Assembly: GCF_000374305.1 (NCBI RefSeq)
Contig: NZ_KB894101.1
Span: forward strand, 62,001-126,000
Length of the DNA stretch: 64,000 nt
Reading direction: 5' to 3'
Source: Actinomadura flavalba DSM 45200
GTDB lineage: Bacteria > Actinomycetota > Actinomycetes > Streptosporangiales > Streptosporangiaceae
The stretch's first letter is position 1; each line of letters starts with the position of its first letter. Below the pieces are notes generated by a model, which did no database searches, had not been told where the DNA came from, and saw only the letters and a program-made list of their open reading frames with translations. A program made the translations under genes and the position numbers. Below, in pieces: positions 1 through 7,142 of this stretch.

Positions 1-104
1 CGAACTCGGTCACGATCACCATCATCGCCCACCCGCCGAAGGTCCACGGCTGCTCGAACCGAGAGGAGCAGACCACCGAAATCGGTGGTGAGACCCGCGC
101 GCCC

Positions 105-262
105 GCCGGGAGGCCCGCGTGGGCGGTTCGGGAATGAACGTCCTGGTAACGTGGCGAGTCGCGCGCGTCGTTGAGCGAAGTCCGGTGAGATCCCGGCACT
201 GTCCCGCAACTGTGATGCCCCTCGGGTGAGGGGTCGAGTCAGGCCGCCTCATGGTGCGCCGA
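105..262 (+). ncRNA. cobalamin (B12) riboswitch
   Basis: The leader of the corrinoid-uptake operon contains the conserved B12-box core: AGTCCGGTGAGATCCCGGC at about 179-197, then CTGTCCCGCAACTGTGA at about 199-215, a small GC hairpin (CCCCTCGGGTGAGGGG) and GAGTCAGG at about 236-243. This order is that of the cobalamin riboswitch family, in which adenosylcobalamin binding represses downstream expression. It ends about 75 nt before the GTG start of the binding-protein gene. The downstream genes (BtuF/C/D-like and CbiZ) are the expected regulon. The 5' boundary is approximate because the P1 strand was not resolved by eye. Confidence 0.9.
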
Positions 263-335
263 CGACCATCGACCCCGTGGCAGGGCGATCCGTCTCTCCC
301 GGGTCCGCGCCTTCCCGGAGCCTGGAGGGCTTCTC

Positions 336-1244
336 GTGAGATCCGCACGCGCGTTCGGCGCGCTCGTCCTGACCGGTGTGCTGGCGTTGACGTCGGCCTG
401 CGGTGGTGACGACAAGGAGCAGGCGCCGTCCGGCGGCGTCGTCGTCCAGGCCGCCAACGGCGCGGTGACGATCCCGGCGACGCCGGAACGCATCGTGTCG
501 CTGGCGCCGGTGCACACCGAGACGCTGTTCGCGCTCGGCGCCGGGAAACAGGTCGTCGCGGCGGACGAGTACTCGACGTTCCCGGCCGAGGCGCCGCGCA
601 CCAAGCTGTCGGGCTTCAAGCCGAACGCCGAGGCGATCATCGGCTACAAGCCCGACCTGGTGGTGCTGTCCGACGACATCGACGGCATCGTCAAGGCGCT
701 GGAGAAGGTCAAGATCCCGGTCCTGGTCGAACCGGCCGCGACCAAGCTGGACGAGGCGTACGACGAGATCCTCGACCTCGGCCAGGCCACCGGCCGCACC
801 GACCAGGCGAAGAAGCTGACCGCTGACATGAAGTCCAAGATCGAGAAGACGGTCGCGGACACGCCGAAGAAGAACCTGACCTACTTCCACGAACTGGACG
901 ACCAGCTCCACACCGTGACGTCCAAGACGTTCATCGGCCAGGTCTACGGCCTGTTCGGCCTGCGCAACATCGCCGACGACGCCGACAAGGCGGGCAGCGG
1001 CTACCCCAAGCTGTCCAAGGAGAGCCTGCTCAAGAGCGACCCCGACCTGATCTTCCTGTCCGACACCAAGTGCTGCGGGCAGAACGCGGCCAAGGTCGCG
1101 CAGCGTCCGGGCTGGAAGGACCTCAAGGCGGTCGGCGACGGGGGCGTCGTTGAGCTGGACGACGACGTCGCCTCGCGCTGGGGCCCGCGCCTGCCCGAGT
1201 TCGTGTCGGCGATCGGCGCGGCCGTCGAGAAGGCCGCGGCCTAA
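336..1244 (+). CDS. btuF: cobalamin/corrinoid ABC transporter substrate-binding lipoprotein (BtuF-like)
   Basis: A 302-residue extracytoplasmic corrinoid-binding protein of the periplasmic-binding type III (Fe3+-siderophore/B12) family. It starts with a lipoprotein signal peptide ending in the lipobox LTSAC, giving lipid-anchored Cys22. The body has family features: TPERIVSLAPVHTETLFALG near residue 50 and KPDLVVLSDD near 106. The GTG start at 336 follows a GGAGGG Shine-Dalgarno. It is first in an operon with permease, ATPase and cbiZ, downstream of a cobalamin riboswitch. That context favours corrinoid over siderophore as ligand; the family fold alone cannot separate them. Confidence 0.88.
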   Translation: MRSARAFGALVLTGVLALTSACGGDDKEQAPSGGVVVQAANGAVTIPATPERIVSLAPVHTETLFALGAGKQVVAADEYSTFPAEAPRTKLSGFKPNAEAIIGYKPDLVVLSDDIDGIVKALEKVKIPVLVEPAATKLDEAYDEILDLGQATGRTDQAKKLTADMKSKIEKTVADTPKKNLTYFHELDDQLHTVTSKTFIGQVYGLFGLRNIADDADKAGSGYPKLSKESLLKSDPDLIFLSDTKCCGQNAAKVAQRPGWKDLKAVGDGGVVELDDDVASRWGPRLPEFVSAIGAAVEKAAA

Positions 1245-1246
1245 GC

Positions 1247-2305
1247 GTGCGCAAGCCCGGCACCGCGGCGGTTCCGGCACGGCTGCGGCCGCTGCCGCTG
1301 GCGGTCGCGTGCGCGGCCCTGGCGGTGAGCGTGCTGGCCGGGCTGCTGTCGGGCGCGGCGGACCTGCCGGCGGGGGGCGTGCTCAAGGCCCTGCTGGACC
1401 TGGTGCCGGGTGTGGACGTCGAGTCCGGCTTGTCGTTGATCGAGTGGAACGTCCTGGTAGAGCTGCGGCTGCCGCGCGTCCTGATGGGCGCGCTCGTGGG
1501 CGGCCTGCTCGCGCTGGCGGGTGCGGGCTACCAGGGCGTCTTCCGCAATCCGCTGGCCGATCCGTACCTGCTGGGCGCGGCGGCGGGCGCGGGCGTCGGC
1601 GCGACGCTGGTGATCGTGACGCTGCCCGCCGCGCCGGAGTTCGGCGTGCCGCTGGCGGCGTTCGTGGGCGCGCTCGGCGGCGTCCTCCTGGCGTACACGC
1701 TGGGGTCGATGGCCGGGCGCGGCAACGGGCCGGGCGCGGCGACGCTGGTGCTGGCGGGCGTCGCGGTGTCGAGCTTCCTGGCGGCCGTGCAGACGTTCCT
1801 CCAGCAGCTCAAGGTGCAGGAGCTGGAGCGGATCTACTCGTGGATTCTGGGCGGCGTCGGCGCGGCCGACTGGCGAGGACTGGCGATGATCGCGCCGTAT
1901 GCGCTGGTCTCGACGCTGGTCCTGCTGGCGCACGGGCGGCTGCTGGACGTGCTGGCGGTCGGGGACGAGGAGGCGTCCGCGCTGGGCCTGTCGGCGGCGC
2001 GCGTCCGGCTGGTGGTGCTGGTGGCGGCGTCGCTGGCGACGGCGTGCGCGGTCGCGGTGAGCGGTCTGATCGGTTTCGTCGGGATCGTGGTGCCACATGT
2101 GGTGCGACGACTCGCGGGCGGTTCGTACCGGGTCGTGCTGCCGCTGTCGCTGCTGGCGGGCGCGGCGTTCCTCACGCTGGTGGACCTGCTGGCCCGGACG
2201 GTGGTGGCCCCGGGCGAACTGCCGCTCGGCGTGGTGACGGCGTTCATCGGCGCCCCGTTCTTCGTCATGGTGCTGCGGGCGACGCGCGGACAGGTGCGGA
2301 CATGA
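1247..2305 (+). CDS. btuC: cobalamin ABC transporter permease (BtuC/FecCD family)
   Basis: A 352-residue polytopic membrane protein of the FecCD/BtuC permease family, with about ten hydrophobic segments across its length. Family signatures seen: ELRLPRVLMGALVGGLLALAG near residue 70, GYQGVFRNPLADPYLLG near 93, and GLIGFVGIVVPHVVRR near 270. It starts two bases after the btuF stop and its stop overlaps the ATPase start (ATGA). It would form the dimeric channel for the corrinoid delivered by the upstream lipoprotein, driven by the next gene. Substrate assignment rests on the riboswitch and on cbiZ in the same operon. Confidence 0.88.
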   Translation: MRKPGTAAVPARLRPLPLAVACAALAVSVLAGLLSGAADLPAGGVLKALLDLVPGVDVESGLSLIEWNVLVELRLPRVLMGALVGGLLALAGAGYQGVFRNPLADPYLLGAAAGAGVGATLVIVTLPAAPEFGVPLAAFVGALGGVLLAYTLGSMAGRGNGPGAATLVLAGVAVSSFLAAVQTFLQQLKVQELERIYSWILGGVGAADWRGLAMIAPYALVSTLVLLAHGRLLDVLAVGDEEASALGLSAARVRLVVLVAASLATACAVAVSGLIGFVGIVVPHVVRRLAGGSYRVVLPLSLLAGAAFLTLVDLLARTVVAPGELPLGVVTAFIGAPFFVMVLRATRGQVRT

Positions 2306-3075
2306 CGGTCAAGGTCGCCGGACTCGGCGTCGAACTCGACCGCCGCCCGATCCTCACCGGCGTCGATCTGCACGTGCCGGAGGGTTCCTGGACGGCGGTG
2401 ATCGGCCCGAACGGGGCGGGCAAGTCGACGCTGCTGCGCGCCGTCCTCGGCCTGCTGGACGGCGTGGGCTCGGTGACCGTCGCGGGCCGCGACCTGCGCG
2501 CCCTCAAGGCGCGCGACCGTGCGCGTCTGGTGGCGTACGCGCCGCAGAATCCGGAGCTTCCGCCGGGCATGTCGGTCTTCGACTACACGCTGCTCGGCCG
2601 CGCACCCTACATTCCGTACCTGGGCCGCGAGAGCGTCCGCGACCGCACGATCGCGTCGGACGTCCTGGAACGTCTGCATCTGACGTCGTTCGCCGGCCGC
2701 GACCTGGCCCACCTCTCCGGCGGCGAGCGCCAGCGCGTCGTACTGGCCCGCGCGCTCGCCCAGCAGTCGCCGGTCCTGGTGCTGGACGAGCCGACGACGG
2801 CCCTGGACATCGGCCACCAACAGCAGGTCATGGAGCTGATCGACGCGCTGCGCCTGGCGGACGGCCTGACGATCGTGACCACGCTGCACGACCTGACGCT
2901 GGCCGGTCAGTACGCCGACGCGCTCGTCCTGCTGGCGCAGGGCCGCGTCGCGGCGGCGGGAACGCCCGCCGAGGTGCTGACCCGTGCGACGATCGCGCGG
3001 CATTTCGCCGCCAACGTCCGGGTCACGACGGGCGCGGGCGGCCGTCCGGTGCTGTCGCTGGAGCGCCCGTGCTGA
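2302..3075 (+). CDS. btuD: cobalamin ABC transporter ATP-binding protein (BtuD-like)
   Basis: A 257-residue cytoplasmic ATPase. It has Walker A GPNGAGKST near residue 37, the Q-loop in VAYAPQNPEL, the signature LSGGERQRVVLARAL near 135, Walker B VLVLDEPTTALD near 155, and the H-loop in TIVTTLHDLTLAG. The ATG at 2302 overlaps the permease stop as ATGA, so translation is coupled. The reading frame is open far upstream across the permease gene, but that extension is an artefact of high GC; homology begins at 2302. Its end overlaps the cbiZ start by 7 bases. Confidence 0.88.
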   Translation: MTVKVAGLGVELDRRPILTGVDLHVPEGSWTAVIGPNGAGKSTLLRAVLGLLDGVGSVTVAGRDLRALKARDRARLVAYAPQNPELPPGMSVFDYTLLGRAPYIPYLGRESVRDRTIASDVLERLHLTSFAGRDLAHLSGGERQRVVLARALAQQSPVLVLDEPTTALDIGHQQQVMELIDALRLADGLTIVTTLHDLTLAGQYADALVLLAQGRVAAAGTPAEVLTRATIARHFAANVRVTTGAGGRPVLSLERPC

Positions 3076-3740
3076 CGCAGGACGTGCTGTGGCGCGAGGA
3101 GGACGGCGCCCGCCTGCCCGCGCTGGCGTGGCGGCCGGGCCCCGGCCTGCGGATGATCTCCTCGGCGATGCTCGGCGGGGGCATCACCGCCGCGCAATGG
3201 GTGCTGAACGCCCAGGTCAGCGGCCTGTACCGGCGGATGGACCCGCTCGCGCACCTGCACGAACTCGCGGCACTGCACGATCTGCGCGGACCCGGCGTCG
3301 GGATGCTGACGGCGGCGTCGGTGGAGCGCGTCCGCCACCACGCGGACGTCGGTGCGGAGGCGAGCGCGACGGTCGGGCTGCGCGTCCCGACCTGGGCCGC
3401 CGCCCCGGCGGGAACGGCCGATCCGGAGCTGGTGCCGCTGCGGCCGGGCACGATCAACATCGTCGTCGCCGTGCCTGCCGCGCTGTCGGACGCGGCGCTG
3501 GTCAACGCGGTCATGACCGCGACGGAGGCCAAGACGCAGGCGCTCCTAGAGGCCGGTTACCCGTGCACCGGGACCGCGTCCGACGCGATCTGCGTGGCGT
3601 GCCCCGAACCGTCCGGTGCGGCGGAACCGTTCGCCGGGCCGCGCTCGGAGTGGGGTGCCCGGATCGCGCGCGCGGTGCACGGCGCGGTGCACGCGGGAGC
3701 CCTCGACTACGCGCGGCTGCTGGCGGCGGGCGGGCTCTGA
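3069..3740 (+). CDS. cbiZ: adenosylcobinamide amidohydrolase CbiZ
   Basis: A 223-residue CbiZ-family protein. CbiZ removes the aminopropanol side chain from adenosylcobinamide to give adenosylcobyric acid, letting cells re-enter imported incomplete or foreign corrinoids into B12 synthesis. Features seen: RMISSAMLGGGITAAQWVLN near the N-terminus, TINIVVAVPAALSDAALVNA in the middle, and GYPCTGTASDAICVACP, with the family's TGTxxDA motif, near residue 165. The GTG start lies inside the last codons of the ATPase gene, making the fourth gene of a translationally coupled operon. A hairpin follows its stop, so the operon probably ends here. Confidence 0.88.
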   Translation: MLTQDVLWREEDGARLPALAWRPGPGLRMISSAMLGGGITAAQWVLNAQVSGLYRRMDPLAHLHELAALHDLRGPGVGMLTAASVERVRHHADVGAEASATVGLRVPTWAAAPAGTADPELVPLRPGTINIVVAVPAALSDAALVNAVMTATEAKTQALLEAGYPCTGTASDAICVACPEPSGAAEPFAGPRSEWGARIARAVHGAVHAGALDYARLLAAGGL

Positions 3741-3747
3741 GACGGGA

Positions 3748-3783
3748 GCGGCCGCCGTGGTCCGGAGTCACCACGACGGCCGC
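3748..3783. terminator. hairpin terminator after cbiZ, convergent position
   Basis: An inverted repeat with 14-base arms (GCGGCCGCCGTGGT and ACCACGACGGCCGC, one mismatch) and an 8-base loop. It sits 7 bases past the cbiZ stop, between convergent genes. It lacks a U-tract, as is usual in actinomycetes. Confidence 0.55.
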
Positions 3784-3889
3784 GATCCGCCCCTCCATGG
3801 GCCGTTCGACGCGGTTCGCTCACAGGGACGCCCGCATGCGCGCCTCGCACGGGTGTCCCGCCACCTCCTCTCCAGGTCGCGGCGGCCGG

Positions 3890-4816
3890 TCAGCCGGCGT
3901 GCGGGAGCCGCAGACCGTTCACCGAGTGCAGTCCGGTCGGGGGTTCCTCCTCGACATCGGGCCGGGGCCCCGGTGCCGGACGGGTCAGGGCGTCGACGCT
4001 GCGCCGGGCGCGATCGGCCTCGGCGCGGGCGGCGTCGCGTTCGGTGGTCAGCGCGGCGACGGCCGTGCGCAGGTCGTCGGCGGTGCGCAGCGCGGCGGCG
4101 GCCTCGACGCGGCGGCCCTCGGCGGTCGTGTCGCTCCGCGCGAGGCGGGCGTGCAGCGTGACGAGTTCGGCGCGGGCGTTCTCCAGGGCGGCGAGCAGAT
4201 CCCCCTCGCGGGCGACGACCTGGGCGCGCTCGTCCTCGGCGGCCAGCCGCGCGGCGACGGCGTGCTCGGCGGCGTCGCGGGCGTCCCGGGCCTCGGCGCG
4301 GGAGGCGTCGCGGTCGGCGCGGGCCTGCTCGGCGTCGGCCCGGGCCCCGGCGGCGTCGTGGACGGCGGCGTCGGCGCGGCCCCGCGCGGCGGCGGCCTCC
4401 CGCCACGCGGACGCGGCCTGCCGCTGGGAGGCGTCGCGTTCGCGCTGGGCGACGGCGAGTTCGGCGTGCGCCTCGGCGCGCGTGGCGGCGATCCGCGCTT
4501 CGACTCCGGCGACGCTCAGCTCCCCGTCCAGCGAGCACGCGAGCCGTTCCGCGACCTGGTCGAGGCGTTCGACCATCTCCCACGCCCAGGCGACCTGTCC
4601 GGTGAGCCCGGGATGGTCGCGTCCGCGGTCGCGGCGTGCGCGCGCCTCGCGGGCGCACTCGGCGTCGCAGTAGCGCCACGGACGCGCCGCGTCCGGCGGT
4701 TGCGCCACCGGCCTCCCGCAGCCGCCGCACGACACGACCGTCACGGGTTCGCCGGTGACGCCGAGCGGGAGCACCGCGCCGTCGGCCCCGACCGGGGCGA
4801 CCTTCACGTCCGTCAT
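3890..4816 (-). CDS. coiled-coil protein with N-terminal zinc-knuckle
   Basis: A 308-residue cytoplasmic protein of no recognised named family. Residues 30-55 hold a Cys cluster, SCGGCGRPV then YCDAECARE (CxxC plus CxxxC), resembling the FCS/MYM-like zinc ribbons of actinobacterial plasmid and conjugation proteins. From about residue 110 to 280 it is an almost continuous Ala/Glu/Arg-rich coiled coil. The tail is Pro-rich. It lies 48 bases downstream of the tetR gene on the same strand and may be cotranscribed. Binding to DNA or a filament-like role is conceivable from the architecture but is speculation. Confidence 0.7.
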   Translation of the reverse strand: MTDVKVAPVGADGAVLPLGVTGEPVTVVSCGGCGRPVAQPPDAARPWRYCDAECAREARARRDRGRDHPGLTGQVAWAWEMVERLDQVAERLACSLDGELSVAGVEARIAATRAEAHAELAVAQRERDASQRQAASAWREAAAARGRADAAVHDAAGARADAEQARADRDASRAEARDARDAAEHAVAARLAAEDERAQVVAREGDLLAALENARAELVTLHARLARSDTTAEGRRVEAAAALRTADDLRTAVAALTTERDAARAEADRARRSVDALTRPAPGPRPDVEEEPPTGLHSVNGLRLPHAG

Positions 4817-4864
4817 GTCCCGTAGTACGCGCCGATGCGGCGAAGCGTTCGACGCGGCGGGAGA

Positions 4865-5452
4865 CTAGTGCGGCGCGTCGAGCGCGCCGGTGAGCGCGGC
4901 CCGCGCCATCGCGTGCAGCAGGTCGGCCATGGCGGCCCGGTCCAGCGCGGACGCGCTGTGCGGCGTGGAGTTGAGCAGGCCGAGGCACGCGTGGACGGCG
5001 GCGCGCGCCCGCGCGTCGGGAACGTCCGGGCGCAGCCGCCGCAGCACGCCGACCCATTCCTCGACGTAGGCGCGCTGGGTGCGGCGGATCTCGTGCCGTT
5101 CGGGCTCGGGCACGTTGTCCAGTTCGCGGCCGTGCACGGTGATCAGCGCGGGATTGTCCAGAGCGAAGGCGATGTGCCAGCGCAGCAGCGCGTCCAGTGC
5201 GCCCGCCGGGTCGGGGTCGGCGGCGTGCTGGGCGCCCTCGGCGCGCAGCCGGGCGCTGATGTCCAGCAGCATCTCGGCCAGAACGGCCTCCTTGCCGCGA
5301 AAGTGGCGGTAGAGGGCGGGACCGGTGAGGCCGACGGCGCGGCCGAGTTCGCCGATGGAGACGCCGTGGTATCCGTGACGGGCGAACAGCGCGGCGGCGG
5401 CGCCGAGGATCTCGGCCCGGCGCGGGCTCGCCACCGGGGGCCGCGACATCAT
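4865..5452 (-). CDS. TetR/AcrR-family transcriptional regulator of the adjacent catabolic operon
   Basis: A 195-residue TetR-type repressor. The N-terminal helix-turn-helix is clear (ILGAAAALFARHGYHG, then IGELGRAVGLTGPALYRHFRGKEAVL); the remainder is a helical ligand-binding domain with RRTQRAYVEEW. A -10-like TACACT on the minus strand at 5460-5465 lies only 7 bases before the in-frame ATG at 5452, suggesting a leaderless transcript; GTG 5458 and ATG 5449 are alternatives. It is divergent from the acyl-CoA carboxylase operon, with GTTAAC inverted repeats in the gap. It probably represses that operon and itself, with an acyl-CoA intermediate as likely inducer (inference). Confidence 0.85.
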   Translation of the reverse strand: MMSRPPVASPRRAEILGAAAALFARHGYHGVSIGELGRAVGLTGPALYRHFRGKEAVLAEMLLDISARLRAEGAQHAADPDPAGALDALLRWHIAFALDNPALITVHGRELDNVPEPERHEIRRTQRAYVEEWVGVLRRLRPDVPDARARAAVHACLGLLNSTPHSASALDRAAMADLLHAMARAALTGALDAPH

Positions 5453-5474
5453 GGCCACGAGTGTAGACGCCCCG

Positions 5475-5515
5475 GTTAACGACCACTAACATCGGCCATG
5501 TTAACGCTTGTTAAC
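5475..5515. promoter_or_regulatory. tandem GTTAAC operators between tetR and the acyl-CoA carboxylase operon
   Basis: The 70-base divergent intergenic region holds three copies of GTTAAC (5475-5480, 5500-5505, 5510-5515) plus a related ACTAAC at 5485-5490. They pair as two palindromes of similar length: GTTAAC-N4-ACTAAC (imperfect) and GTTAAC-N4-GTTAAC (perfect). The spacing and symmetry fit a TetR-family dimer site. The left site overlaps the spacer of the presumed tetR promoter; the right one lies about 20 bases before the carboxylase start. Confidence 0.7.
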
Positions 5516-5535
5516 TGCGTCGACGAGGACGGGTG

Positions 5536-7134
5536 ATGACGGAACCAGGCACGCGCGCCGATCCCGGCGGCGCCGCGTTCGAGGCGAACGCGGCGCACCA
5601 CGAGGCGCTCGCCGCCGAACTGCGCGAACGCATCGACCGTGCGGGCCGGGGCGGCCCGGAACGCTCACGCGAACGTCACGTCGCGCGCGGCAAGCTCCTC
5701 CCCCGCGACCGCGTCGACACCCTTCTCGACCCGGGCTCGCCGTTCCTGGAACTGTCGCCGCTCGCCGCCACCGGAATGTACGGCGACGACGCCCCGGGTG
5801 CCGGTATCATCACCGGAGTCGGGCGTGTCTCCGGCCGCGAATGCGTCATCGTCGCCAATGACGCCACCGTCAAGGGCGGCACCTACTACCCCCTCACGGT
5901 GAAAAAGCATCTGCGCGCGCAGGAGGTGGCGCTGCACAACCACCTGCCGTGCCTCTACCTCGTCGATTCGGGCGGCGCGTTCCTGCCCGAGCAGGACGAG
6001 GTCTTCCCCGACCGCGAGCACTTCGGCCGCATCTTCTACAACCAGGCCACGATGTCGCGGCGCGGCATTCCGCAGATCGCGGCCGTCCTCGGTTCCTGCA
6101 CGGCGGGCGGCGCGTACGTGCCCGCGATGAGCGACGAGGCCGTCATCGTCCGGAACCAGGGCACGATCTTCCTCGGCGGCCCGCCGCTGGTGAAGGCCGC
6201 CACCGGCGAGATCGTCACCGCCGAGGAGCTGGGCGGCGGCGAACTGCACGCCCGCGTCTCCGGCGTCACCGACCATCTCGCCGAGAACGACGCGCACGCC
6301 CTCGGCATCGTCCGCGACATCGTCGCCACCTTCGGGCCGCGCACGCCGCGCCCCTGGGAAACGGCGCCCGCCGAGGAACCCGCCGCCGATCCCGGTGAAC
6401 TGTACGGCGTCGTCCCGGCCGATTCCCGCACCCCCTTCGACGTGCGCGAGGTCATCAGCCGCGTCGTGGACGGCAGTCGTTTCCAGGAGTTCAAGAAGGA
6501 GTACGGCGGCACGCTCGTCACGGGGTTCGCGCGCATTCACGGCCACCCGGTCGGCATCATCGCCAACAACGGCATCCTGTTCGCCGAGTCGGCCATGAAG
6601 GGCGCCCACTTCATCGAACTGTGCGACCGCCGCGGCATCCCGCTGGTGTTCCTCCAGAACATCACCGGCTTCATGGTCGGACGCGAGTACGAGGCCGGCG
6701 GCATCGCCAAGCACGGCGCCAAGATGGTGACGGCCGTGGCATGCGCCCGCGTTCCCAAGTTCACCGTCGTCATCGGCGGCTCGTTCGGCGCCGGGAACTA
6801 CGCGATGTGCGGGCGCGCCTATTCACCGCGCTTCCTGTGGATGTGGCCGAACGCCCGGATCTCGGTCATGGGCGGCGAGCAGGCCGCCAGCGTCCTCGCG
6901 ACCGTGCGCCGCGACCAGCTCGGCGACGCCTGGTCCGCCGCCGAGGAGGAGGCGTTCAAGACGCCCATCCGGGAACAGTACGAAGACCAGGGCAATCCCT
7001 ACTACTCCACGGCACGACTGTGGGACGACGGCGTCATCGACCCGCGCGACACGCGGCGCGTGCTCGGCCTCGGCCTGTCCGCCGCCGCCAACGCACCGCT
7101 GGAGCCGGTCGGCTACGGCGTCTTCCGGATGTGA
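5536..7134 (+). CDS. mccB: acyl-CoA carboxylase beta subunit (probable methylcrotonyl-CoA carboxylase carboxyltransferase)
   Basis: A 532-residue carboxyltransferase subunit with the two crotonase-like halves of the family: N-terminal half with RGKLLPRDRVDTLLDPGSPF near 55 and GSCTAGGAYVPAMSDE near 190; C-terminal half with GIIANNGILFAESAMKGAHF near 340 and GGSFGAGNYAMCGRAYSPRF near 415. Length and motifs fit the MccB/AccD1 subgroup that carboxylates 3-methylcrotonyl-CoA in leucine breakdown. The following biotin carboxylase, HMG-CoA lyase and acyl-CoA dehydrogenase support that substrate. ATG 5536 is preferred over GTG 5533 because GAGGA lies 6 bases before it. Confidence 0.86.
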   Translation: MTEPGTRADPGGAAFEANAAHHEALAAELRERIDRAGRGGPERSRERHVARGKLLPRDRVDTLLDPGSPFLELSPLAATGMYGDDAPGAGIITGVGRVSGRECVIVANDATVKGGTYYPLTVKKHLRAQEVALHNHLPCLYLVDSGGAFLPEQDEVFPDREHFGRIFYNQATMSRRGIPQIAAVLGSCTAGGAYVPAMSDEAVIVRNQGTIFLGGPPLVKAATGEIVTAEELGGGELHARVSGVTDHLAENDAHALGIVRDIVATFGPRTPRPWETAPAEEPAADPGELYGVVPADSRTPFDVREVISRVVDGSRFQEFKKEYGGTLVTGFARIHGHPVGIIANNGILFAESAMKGAHFIELCDRRGIPLVFLQNITGFMVGREYEAGGIAKHGAKMVTAVACARVPKFTVVIGGSFGAGNYAMCGRAYSPRFLWMWPNARISVMGGEQAASVLATVRRDQLGDAWSAAEEEAFKTPIREQYEDQGNPYYSTARLWDDGVIDPRDTRRVLGLGLSAAANAPLEPVGYGVFRM

Positions 7135-7142
7135 GGACGGAC

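Noticed and set aside
1150..2301. Open frame extending the BtuD-like ATPase by 384 residues upstream
   Set aside because: It runs through the permease gene in another frame and is Arg/Gly-rich low-complexity; homology starts at ATG 2302.
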